Positions 53,601-62,631 of a stretch of DNA of 64,000 nt are shown piece by piece. A model generated the notes under the pieces. That model saw only the letters and a list, made by a program, of their open reading frames with translations, had not been told where the DNA came from and did no database searches. The position numbers were made by a program, and so were the translations under genes. How positions within the stretch are numbered: position 1 is the stretch's first letter; each line of letters opens with the position of its first letter. Source of the stretch: Galaxea fascicularis (taxonomy: Eukaryota; Cnidaria; Anthozoa; Scleractinia; Euphylliidae); assembly GCA_948470475.1 (NCBI GenBank), contig OX419347.1, positions 12,137,722-12,201,721 on the forward strand, read 5' to 3'.

Positions 53601-54771
53601 CCCCTTGTCTATCAGGTTAGATTAGAAGAAATGTTTTAAGTCTTTTTTTTTTTCCAGCGTTAAATTACATGTACATGCACAGCTGTAGTCATTGTAAAAG
53701 TGTAATAATCTAATATGTCTGAGTTGCTCCAATCTGAAAATCTTATTAGGAGTATATTTTTCTGTTTTTAACAATATCACTTATTGTTTAAACTACAGGT
53801 CATCAGAAGAACTGACCCCCCAAAAAATGCCTTATGTTGCAAACTTTTCAGAATTTTTTTCTATAAGGGAATACTGATGATAAATATACTTGTAGCATGA
53901 CATTAATTTTGTACTTGTTTTTTCAATGTCAACAGGCATTGCACCTTACAACTACAAGGGTGAATCTTTTGCATTTTCAGTCGTCTCGCAGAATGGCACC
54001 TCAACGACTGTGTGGACTGGTCAATGTCTAGTATGTGATGATGGCCATGAAAAACTGCTCACCTCCTGGTTACTTCGGTCCAGTGTTAATACCTGCATAG
54101 ACAAGTGGCAATCAACTCAAATTGGACGTGACACTTTCACTAGATATGAACAACGCGATGGACCAAGAAAACCAAATGCATCTGCTCCAGACATTTCACC
54201 AACTTTTGTCACTGTTATCAAGAACTTCGATCCTGATGTCAAAAACAAACCTTGTAACTTAAATGGAAATTGGTACAATCACTTAGGCTCTGAGATGATT
54301 CTTAACCAGAAGGAAGACAATTCTATAGAAGGAGAGTACCGCACTGCTGTTGAGAGACAAGCAGGAGCAGCTGGAACCAGCCATTCCAAAGTTTTAGGAA
54401 TTGGACAGCTGGGAGGCCCAAACAGCACTTTTGCATTCTTTGTGGTGTGGAGAAACGGTGCATCTGTAACTGGCTGGGTGGGACAATGTCATATCTGTGG
54501 TGAAAACAAAACAGAAATCATTGAAAGTACCTGGATTTTAAGGAGCAAGATAGAAAAATGTGGTGACAATTGGAAGTCTACTTTGTTCAGTGAGGATAGC
54601 TTCACACACACCGAGCAGAACCCTGGACCAAGAAAGAAGGATGATACTCATGTGCCAAATAGAGATGAGGAGGAACGACCCAAAGCTTGCAAAGGGTGTC
54701 AGATTTTTCTGTCTTTGCTGCTTTTGATTGTTAGTGTGTTCATTTCATTGGCAGGGTGGCTTAGCTCATAA
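50638..54771 (+). CDS. Tandem-avidin protein with signal peptide and hydrophobic C-terminus
   Basis: Two exons, 50638-50860 and 53936-54771 (donor gtaaat, acceptor aacag, phase 1), give 352 residues. Order: signal peptide ('RFGFLASLVLAIALIAA'), avidin domain 1 (about 25-132), linker, avidin domain 2 (about 151-257), acidic/basic linker, and a terminal hydrophobic stretch ('IFLSLLLLIVSVFISLAGW') that is either a membrane anchor or a GPI signal. Each domain keeps the avidin disulfide Cys pair, the GEYRTA strand, the TGQC or VGQC strand and both barrel Trp residues in 'WLLRSSV...W' / 'WILRSKI...W'. Avidins bind biotin in beta-barrels that usually form tetramers. The ATG at 50638 is chosen because it directly precedes the leader. 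Biotin binding is inference. Confidence 0.92.
51674..51950 (-). repeat. tRNA-derived SINE with (ATAA)n tail
   Basis: On the minus strand 'aggtaggatggccgagtggt' starts a tRNA-Ser/Leu-like head and 'gcccgggttcaaatcccgct' is a perfect B box. The tail is the seven-fold aaat run at 51674-51706. It lies in the avidin intron. A body of about 120 bp follows the head, which argues for a SINE rather than a tRNA gene. Confidence 0.75.
52796..52899. mobile_element. Palindromic MITE TCCATGGTCAGTGGCTCA
   Basis: Inverted arms 'tccatggtcagtggctca' and 'tgagccactgaccatgga' enclose an AT-rich centre. 104 bp, no coding, in the avidin intron. No clear target duplication. Confidence 0.7.
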
Positions 54772-57700
54772 TGGTCCATGTGTACACTGTACTTGGTTTA
54801 CCCATATAGCCGTGTACCAGTACTTGTACAAAATGAGCTTGTAACACCTGGTCCATACAGTGTACTGTCATTGTATTTTGCACCAAAATAATACTTGCAA
54901 AAGTCATCTACTAATAATACACTGCAGTTCTGATCAAGGAACATTAAATTTTCATAATCTAAAATATCATGCCACAGAGGGGAAAATCAATGCAAAGTGT
55001 GGCCAATTGAACACTGTAACAACAGCATTAGCTGCTTTTTGTTGTTGTTACTGTTGTTGTAATGGGTTTTTTAAAGATTGGTTTGTTTTGTTTAATCTGT
55101 TTTAAATATTTTCAATGGTATGAGCAGGAAATAAGCTGTATTTTATACCAGTAAGTTTCAAAGTCTAAGTTAAGTGTCCTGCACTTTATTTAAAAGGTAT
55201 ATTTGATAGAGAAATGACTTAAAAGTAGTTGCTTACTGTGTAATGGTGGAAGCAGTTCCATTAGGATAAAGTGATAGTGGGTGAAGGATTTCAGAGCTGA
55301 TTTCAACTCTGATCTCAGTCCTTCGTACAATCACGTGATAGTAATCATTTGTTTTGGGGAAGATATATTATGTATACATGTATTTTTGGCAGTGGCTTAA
55401 CGTTTTGTTCAATTGTTTGTTTTTCCAAAAAATGGATTCTAGGATAAAATTACAATGTATGGAAAAGTAGTAACAGGAAATTGTATTCTACTATTTCGTT
55501 GTTGTAACCTTTTCTAAACGTTAAAAATGACGTCTTTGCTTCCGAGCTGCATCTTGGGTGAATTTCTACTCCAAAGAAAATGGTACTGTCAGGATTGTTA
55601 TACCTCAAGAAGAGTGACAGCTATTCGATAACCTCCCCAATCTTGTTCCCAGAGCCTACATTTCCCAGCGGTCGGGAACAAAGACCTTTGTTCTTGCCCT
55701 TGCGAGCCGTGTCAAGGTGGTGGAGTTATCATTCAACGAAGATAAAATTCCCCCTGAATACAGCTGTAGCTGGGAAACCCGACCGGGAATTGAATAGGGA
55801 CTTTGGGCAATCTGTTTGGGAAAAAAAAGGTACCGGCTGTATTGCCAACAGGATTGTGTAAACCTCTGATATCAAGGTGTGGTTCCAAAGCTGTGAGACA
55901 AGGTTAAGCTTATGTGGTAAACGTTGTTTTTCCGTTGAATGCATTGATGAAGAGACAAGTGCTACAGACATGACGGGAATGATGGGTGTTGGGAGAGGCA
56001 GAGTGGGTGGGGCATGGGACATACACTGTATTAGTCAGCCGTACACCAAGTACTACCCAGTCTTAGACTCCAGATGAATCACTGGATTCCAAACGCTTGG
56101 AAAAAAACAAGCTACACTCTTGAGATCAAACGACTTTCAAATGAAAGCTTGAAAGACTTAACCATGTACAGGTCAAGAACAAAACAAAAGGGCAAAGAAC
56201 AATGCCAATGCTTGTTTGAAGTATATTGGAGAAGGTGGAAAATCAGACAACCAACATATCCCGCAATCTTGCTAGACAAATTGCCAATTTATGAGCAATT
56301 TTGATATAAATGGCCATACAAAAAGTAAAGGAGTACTGAGGCCCTGACAAAATTTAGCCGACAACTGAATAGGAATACTCAGCTGCACAATAGAGTAAAT
56401 TCCGCACACAAAATTGCTTGGCTAAGCAGATACAAAACCCTAAGGTTGGAAAGAACAGGAAAACTAAAACTAACAAGGCACTTCCACCAAGGAACCATCT
56501 GCAATTAAAAATTCTCAGTGGTAAGACAACATTCACTTGAATAGCAATGGAGGAAGTGCCATCACAGCCAGTGTCAAACCCAGCGTATAACTTAATTGCA
56601 TTTCGCTCAGAACCATACAATATAACTGATTAGCAAAGCCAGCCAACTCACTTCGCTGTTCTTGAAATCCAAACGTTGGTTTTACCTGATCAAAACAAAA
56701 CAAAGCAAACAAGTAAACAAAAAATCATAAAAAGAGAAGAAATCAAGTTAGACGTCAAAAACAACGCCACCGCTTAATGCATGTCGTTGTTCACATTTTG
56801 TTGACACCTTTTTGACAACTTTAATTTATGTCAAATTTTGAGACATGCATTTGCAGATTCGTGATTCCCGCAATACAATTTAAACCTTAAAAAGCAATAC
56901 CGATAAAAGATCAAAAGTTTCGTCTTTTGTTGTCTTCAGTTTGTTATTTATTTTCAACGAAAACGTCGTTGCCGGCTAGGCTTTCTTGCCGAAAGATGTG
57001 AGTTCCCGCCAAATGCAGAATATGATACTGAGTGTGAGATGTCAAATTGGTTTACATGGACTAGCAGACATACGTGCGGCTGTACGGACGGACGTACGTC
57101 CGATAACGAAAAGTAAAATATTTTCTTACCCATGGTGGCCATCTGCGTATACGCGCGTGCTCGCCCTCTGATCATTACAGCAAGAAACATTGCTCAACCA
57201 AACTGGGTTCGAATTTAGACAATCATACTTGAATACTGCCCTCTTGTTCAGTAATAGGTTTTCGAAAAGGGTTTTTCATTAGTTTTGTAAGCTACACTTT
57301 TCAGCGTGGCGTAACATGCGCTTTCGAAAGCGCTGCCTTCTAATCCTTAAACCGAACGTGTCCACAAAAGATCATATCCAGGCAGAAAGACTTTATTAGA
57401 AACTGAAAAGACCACTGTGTTGTTGTGTTCAGTATGTCTACTGCCGCTATTTTGTCTTAGTAAAATGAGATTCTTGGAAGTCTTATTTGTTTGTTATTAT
57501 GGTGAGAGAGAATTGCCGTTGCACATCTATTGTTGAATTAGTCAGTTTTCTTTTAATATGGTTAATGCAATGACCAAAAGTTTACATAACAATTGCAATA
57601 GGTAACGTAGCTGGCTTAACTTTTTAAAGAAGAACCAGGATTCTTTTTGGACAAAAACGTCCATGTCGAACGAGAGTCAGCTTAAATGTCGATGGTGTGA

Positions 57701-58174
57701 TTTTTATGGTTATATTTTCCCCTTAACATTGCTTCGTTTGGATAATTGCGTTGTTATTGTCGTTGTTTTGAGGCTTTTAGGTTACTCTTACTCCTCAAAC
57801 TCAACTAAAAAAAACGTAAAAAAATAGTAAAACAAGAGAACTTCTTTTGTTTTATTTTTTTTCGTCTTTTTTCTCTTCTGAGAAGAGGAAGACCAGAACA
57901 AAAACGAATTAACAATGGAAACAGAGAGTAACCGAACATGCTCACATTGTGGGTGGATTCTCCTAAAATGTTGTGCAATTCATGTAGTATAGGATTTTAT
58001 ATAATAGAGCCAAAACCATTCGTGGAATTGCATGCATTTTAGGTATCCTTCCCTTTGAACAGCTATTACTTTCAGATATTTTTAGAAGCAACATTTCTTT
58101 GCGGTCTCTCACCTTTTATGGATAGCCCGACACTCACAAACTTGAATTACTTTCGTCGAAACCAAAATAGCCTT
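54772..58174. other. No gene recognised
   Basis: This holds the 3' untranslated region of the avidin gene (end not located; no canonical AATAAA is obvious in the first 800 bp) and then AT-rich DNA. A minus-strand 'ATGGCCACCATGG|gtaaga' at about 57125-57145, with strong start context and a donor, could be a first exon. A 33-bp acceptor/donor-bounded piece at 56650-56686 follows, but the combined product is unrecognisable, so I do not call a gene. Confidence 0.4.
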
Positions 58175-58289
58175 GCCGAGCTGCTTGAGGCATGGTTAGC
58201 GCTAACCATTGGTTAAGTTTTTTTTAAGCCCAAAGGTCCTCATGGTATTTAACCCTGGTTAGCACTAACCACGCTTCGAGCAACTCGGC
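58175..58289. mobile_element. Palindromic MITE GCCGAG...GGTTAGC
   Basis: Arms 'gccgagctgcttgaggcatg' and the imperfect inverse ending 'caactcggc' carry internal palindromes 'ggttagcgctaacc' and 'ggttagcactaacc'. 115 bp, no coding, no certain target duplication. Confidence 0.65.
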
Positions 58290-59953
58290 CCTGACGTGCG
58301 TTTCTTGACTGAAACGGCCCACGAAATTTTTCGGGCTTATTTCGGGTGTTATGATTTACGACGTATCTTAAAAAATGAACTAGTTTCCTGTGACAAATTT
58401 GCGCTTTCGTATACTGACATCATAGTAAAAGACCAGCTTCTTGGAATAAACGGATTGTAGTTTCGGGCCTGAAACGTTTTCGGGACTTTCGAGAAACTTG
58501 CTCCTGATCTTTGTTTTCGCCATTGTTGTCGTCCCCCTGCATTCTCTCATTCACAGATCTTCGTAGTCTAAATTTGTAAAACATGATCGCGTACGGAGGG
58601 GTATATGTAGTCCTAAATGGTCAAACTGTGAAAACAACTTCCGCCCAGATTTTCGAAACGTCATTTTGATCTTAAAATGTCCATCCCAAACGCTCATCTG
58701 GAGGATCGTCCTCACTGAGTTAGGACGCGACGTCGCTGCTGAAACCACTCATAGTTTGTAAGCCTGCAACAAAAGGCATAAATCATGACGTCATGACACT
58801 CGAAACAGAGAGGTCATTCGAAACCCCCAAAAAAGGGGATTTACAGAGGAGTATGATTATACATAGAGCACATGCAATGAAAAGCTCATGATTAGAAGAA
58901 AGGAAGGAAACAGAGCGCACATTCTGAGGTGGCTTCTAGTCAACATATCTTCGAATCTTCGACCTAGCGAAGGTAATTATGCATTTCGTCCTATTGGGAA
59001 TATAACTCTTTTCTAAAGAACCAGGCGTTAATTCAACGTCTATCTTGCTTTTCTTTTTTTATGCCGATGGCTGATAGGAATACGAATGGTCAAGTAACCC
59101 ACGATGTATTGTTAATAAGATAGTTTAACAGAAGTTACAGCGATGAGGAAGCCTTAATTGCTTCAGACTTCTATGGCTACTCTTTTATTCTTCTTAGTGT
59201 TTTCATAGCCATTGGATAGAAATGATCCTTGGCTGTCACAATCATTAAGCAATTAGCGTTGTCGTGTGACAAATATCTGACTAATTGATTATAAATGAAT
59301 GCCTGTTGCTTTAAATTTTCCTCCTTCAATTACGTATTGTTCATTTATTACTGCTGGGTGATTCACGTTAATTCTCTTCTTCTGGAAGATCAAGTCTTAC
59401 GATACCCTAAACTACAAAGACCTTAAAGGTTTCTACATGCAATACATGCATTGCAACACACATACACACACACGCATCCTACTGATAGCAATCGACTGGG
59501 TAACTTTGAAGTTGCTTCTAAACCCTGTAATTATATAAGCCCAAACAGTCCTTGTATTAAGGGTGTGGTCAGGAAACTTCAAAACCACGGTAGGAACGAC
59601 GTCAGAATGAATGTTTTGTTGTAGACGGGACTTTCTGTTTTAATGGAACAACAGTTTGACCTTATGTTTTTCAGAATTTAGACTTCTTCTTTTACAATTC
59701 CCACATGCTTCTAGGTTACTCTAAGATTCTAAAGTTGAGTATATGTTAATTCAGTTTGTGGCTCCAAGAGAAGATGGCGGTTCAAATATCATAATTTCTA
59801 CTCGTCAAATCAGCGAAGTCATTATTACGTTTGCTAACTCAGGCTTCAAGTAAACAAGTTTCGGTGTCATGTTTACATACATAAACTTTATTCTACCTCG
59901 AATTTTAGAGTAGCTTAAAAGAGCGAATATCTTCGAGAGACCAGCAGCACTAC
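58290..59953. other. No gene recognised
   Basis: AT-rich sequence without domains, plausible exons or clear repeats, apart from a short (CA)n run near 59460-59475. Confidence 0.45.
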
Positions 59954-60144
59954 GGGTGGTCACAGCCAGCCGGAGTTCGTTATTTCCTTAGTGGTTCTTT
60001 AACGTCCCACGGAATTAATTATAGAGACGGGAACTCCGGTTTATCGTCCTTATCCGAGAAGACTAGAAAGTCTTACCATTTGCAGATGTGATTGCAAAGG
60101 AAGCACTTTCTCCTCAGTTATTTAAAGACCCAGCTGAGTGTTGG
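59954..60144 (-). repeat. tRNA-derived SINE, family B copy 2, 5'-truncated
   Basis: On the minus strand the body 'ctgagtcttta..' through 'ctagtcttctcggataagga' to 'ggctgtgaccaccc' matches 13510-13697. The tRNA-like head is missing, as expected of a truncated copy. Confidence 0.75.
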
Positions 60145-60849
60145 TAAAATGGGATCAAAAAAGCGGTGAAAACTTTTGTTTTCTTGCGAAACCGAATGAG
60201 GTATATAGGATTCAAATTCCAAATTCTAATTTGTTTTGAGGTCATGCCAGATATCTTCCTGTTTCCTTTATTCAACTCCTAGTGAAGTCTAATCTATCAA
60301 GAAGGTTGTTAAAAGTGTAAAAACAAATGTCACCAAACGAAAGCTTTTTACCACACTTTTTGAATGCTGGATATTTTTTTCATGATGATCGGTGACGCCA
60401 TTAACCAATTTTGCAGGCCTCGAATTCGAAGGGAAGCCATTTTAACGTACATATGCCCTCCGTAGTTTCAGTATTATTGAAGCTTCACTAGATCTAACTA
60501 ATATCGGAGTGAAATCGTATACCCTGTTTAAGAAGTAGCCATCCCGAAAACGGCGTACCTTAAGGCAGTTAGCTTGGGTGTTACAAGCATCCCTGATAGA
60601 GGCAGCAGTGTGTAGACTTTTCCAATAACTTCCCTTATGAATACTTACCATGTCTTATCTGCGGCTGATGATCATCTTTTCCCCAAAACGCTTGCGGCAG
60701 TTGGAAACCATTGACTGCCTTACAGAAGTTAAGCGGGAGATAAACTTGTTGTGTCTGAGAAAGCACACAACTCCGTTACCCCAAAATTTCAAATGTGATA
60801 AAGTTACACTATGATCCTCGCAGCTTAACCCATAGTTTGACCCTTTAAA
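60145..60849. other. No gene recognised
   Basis: Two minus-strand frames of 66-69 codons (60442-60651 and 60655-60855) follow each other but lack domains, splice support and a shared frame. Otherwise AT-rich DNA. Confidence 0.4.
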
Positions 60850-60944
60850 TCCCAAAATCTGATTACTAATTCTCCTTTCTAGCTGCTATACAATGGCTTG
60901 TACATGAGTTAAGAGAATTTAGGGTTACATCAAGATAACACCCT

Positions 60945-62423
60945 CCAGGCATAACTAATCGATGACATCAATGGCATCAATGAAATCAATGAGTAATCAA
61001 TAGGTAATCGATAGGTAATCAATTGATTAGTCATTGATTATTGCCGATGACCAATCAGTAATTGATGACTAATGGATGGGCCACAAAATTTTCGGTCATC
61101 GATTAGTCATCGATTGCATAGATTAGTCATTGATTGCATTGATTAGTCATTGATTTCATCTATTACTCATCGATATTATCTCGTGGCTGTAAAACGGTAT
61201 TTGACGAGAAAAAACAAACAAACTTAAAACAACTTAAATGTAAACAGATGTGTCCAGGTTTATTCTTTTCAGGTCTTTTCAGCTAGTCGTACAGAGAAAT
61301 TAAGCTTCAGAAGCCGGTTCTCCATTATCTCTGCCGTTTGTTGTTGAACCATACCTTGACTGTTGCCCCGTCAAGCTTTTTCAGTTTCGCAAATTCTTCA
61401 ATAACTCCGTGCGATGGATACTTGCTCCCTTTATACAAGGCTTCGAGGGCCATTTTCTGCAAATGCGAAAATTTCGTCCTCCTATTTGCGGTTGATGAAG
61501 CCGCTCGCTTCCTCTTTCCTATAAAGCAAAAGCAAAATGACTTTAATGTGCAAAGCGACGGAGCGCTCATGAAAAAACATAAACATTTCTATGAACGATG
61601 TCAGCGCAGTGCTTAAGGCATATGGACTTTTGCAACGGACATAGTCCTTGCGAACTGATCAAATTACACGTGTTCAAAAGTGATGCCTTGATGTACCTTG
61701 AATCTTTCCTCTCAGATCCCCTATGGAATCTTCTTGCTTAAGCCAGGTCTTTATTCTTCGGTAGGGCTCTCTTCCTTCCTCCGACAGTTGTTCAAAGGTC
61801 TTAGGTTTGTTGAGAATTTCTGATCCTCTACCCTGGGATCTTTCCAACACGTGGGCAGCAAACTGCGCGATGGGGATTTACAAACACCCACCAAAAGAAA
61901 TCGATAACCACGTAGTCGATTCTTGTCAGCGTATTTGTTAGTTTCATTTTCAGACTGGTTGGTTACTGCATGTTCAGTTGTTTTGTTATTAAATAAAGAT
62001 AATAAAGAATTGGGTTAAGTGAAATATTGCACAATTGCGAATCATCTGTATTTGTGGTTAGCACTTTGTGCCTCGACATTGTCCGACTACAGGAATTTCT
62101 CTGAGATACAAGGAAAAACTTCGTGTAACGCAGCTAAAAAAATCACAAACAAAAAAAATGATACTAGAAAGCAATAAAAGTGTCTTCCTGCGCAGTATAA
62201 TAGTAAATGACTAATCGATGGGTCATCGATGAGTAATCAATTACATCAATGAGTAATCGATGTCATCGATGAGTGATCGATAGGCCACAAAATTTTTGGG
62301 CTTCGATTACTCATCGATTACTCATTGATCATCGCCAATAATCAATGAATAATCAACTGATTACTCATCGATTACTAATTGATTACCAATTGATGTCATT
62401 GATCATCGATTAGTTATACCTGG
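60945..62423. mobile_element. Inverted-repeat element carrying a homeodomain, 6-bp TSD
   Basis: The ends CCAGGCATAACTAATCGATGA and its imperfect inverse (...TCGATTAGTTATACCTGG) are flanked by CACCCT (60939-60944 and 62424-62429). Inside each end is a 200-bp array of short 'atcgattactcatcgatta'-type motifs. The middle carries two minus-strand exons of a homeodomain gene (61325-61862). No transposase motif is recognised. The 6-bp duplication and subterminal arrays are like those of the GAGGGTC elements, although the end sequence differs. Confidence 0.8.
61325..61862 (-). CDS. Homeodomain protein, last two exons, inside a TIR element
   Basis: Exon 61697-61862 (55 codons plus one base, 'FAAHVLERSQGRGSEILNK', 'TFEQLSEEGREPYRRIKTWL') has a donor gtacat. 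It joins in phase to exon 61325-61518, which ends in a stop. The second exon is a homeodomain: 'RRTKFSHLQKMALEALYKG', 'YPSHGVIEEFAKLKKL', 'VKVWFNNKRQR', with W48, F49, N51 and R53 of the recognition helix present and position 50 Asn instead of the usual Gln. The protein stops right after helix 3. The first of these exons faintly recalls the LSEEEKxPY part of HMG boxes, a weak similarity. The upstream start exon was not found. DNA binding is expected from the fold; role unknown. Confidence 0.75.
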
Positions 62424-62433
62424 CACCCTCTAT

Positions 62434-62503
62434 AACTAAGTGGAGGACGATCGTCCGTGTTTTTACTATACTCACCCGGACGATCGTCCTCCATTTAGTT
62501 GTG
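62434..62503. repeat. 70-bp palindrome GGAGGACGATCGTCCG
   Basis: The arms 'actaagtggaggacgatcgt' and their inverse, ending 'ccatttagt', are nearly perfect, and 'cggacgatcgtccg' is itself palindromic. It lies just right of the homeodomain element and 130 bp before the TPR start codon. It is either a minimal MITE or a regulatory palindrome; I cannot decide. Confidence 0.6.
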
Positions 62504-62631
62504 ATATGCCTCCTGGGTTCAAACCATTTACGATAACACCCTCTGACTGATAAATTTTTCTGTTCTCGTAACCTATCTACATTTTGTTTTTGTTGCAGTA
62601 TCACAGATATTTCTCGTCGGCTTAACTTTAC

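Larger units (their letters stand above)
60850..62580. repeat. Older CCCTTTAA MITE copy split by later insertions
   Basis: The left part (60850-60944, 'ccctttaaatcccaaaatct' to 'agataacaccct') and the right part (about 62528-62575, 'gataacaccctctgactgat' to 'ttctcgtaacc') match the MITE at 26246-26455 in order. Between them sit the homeodomain element and a 70-bp palindrome. This gives the order of events: the CCCTTTAA MITE first, the others later. Confidence 0.55.

Noticed and set aside
57125..57145. Possible minus-strand first exon MATMG with a donor
   Set aside because: Good start context and splice donor, but the downstream pieces give no recognisable protein and too few residues are visible to call a gene.
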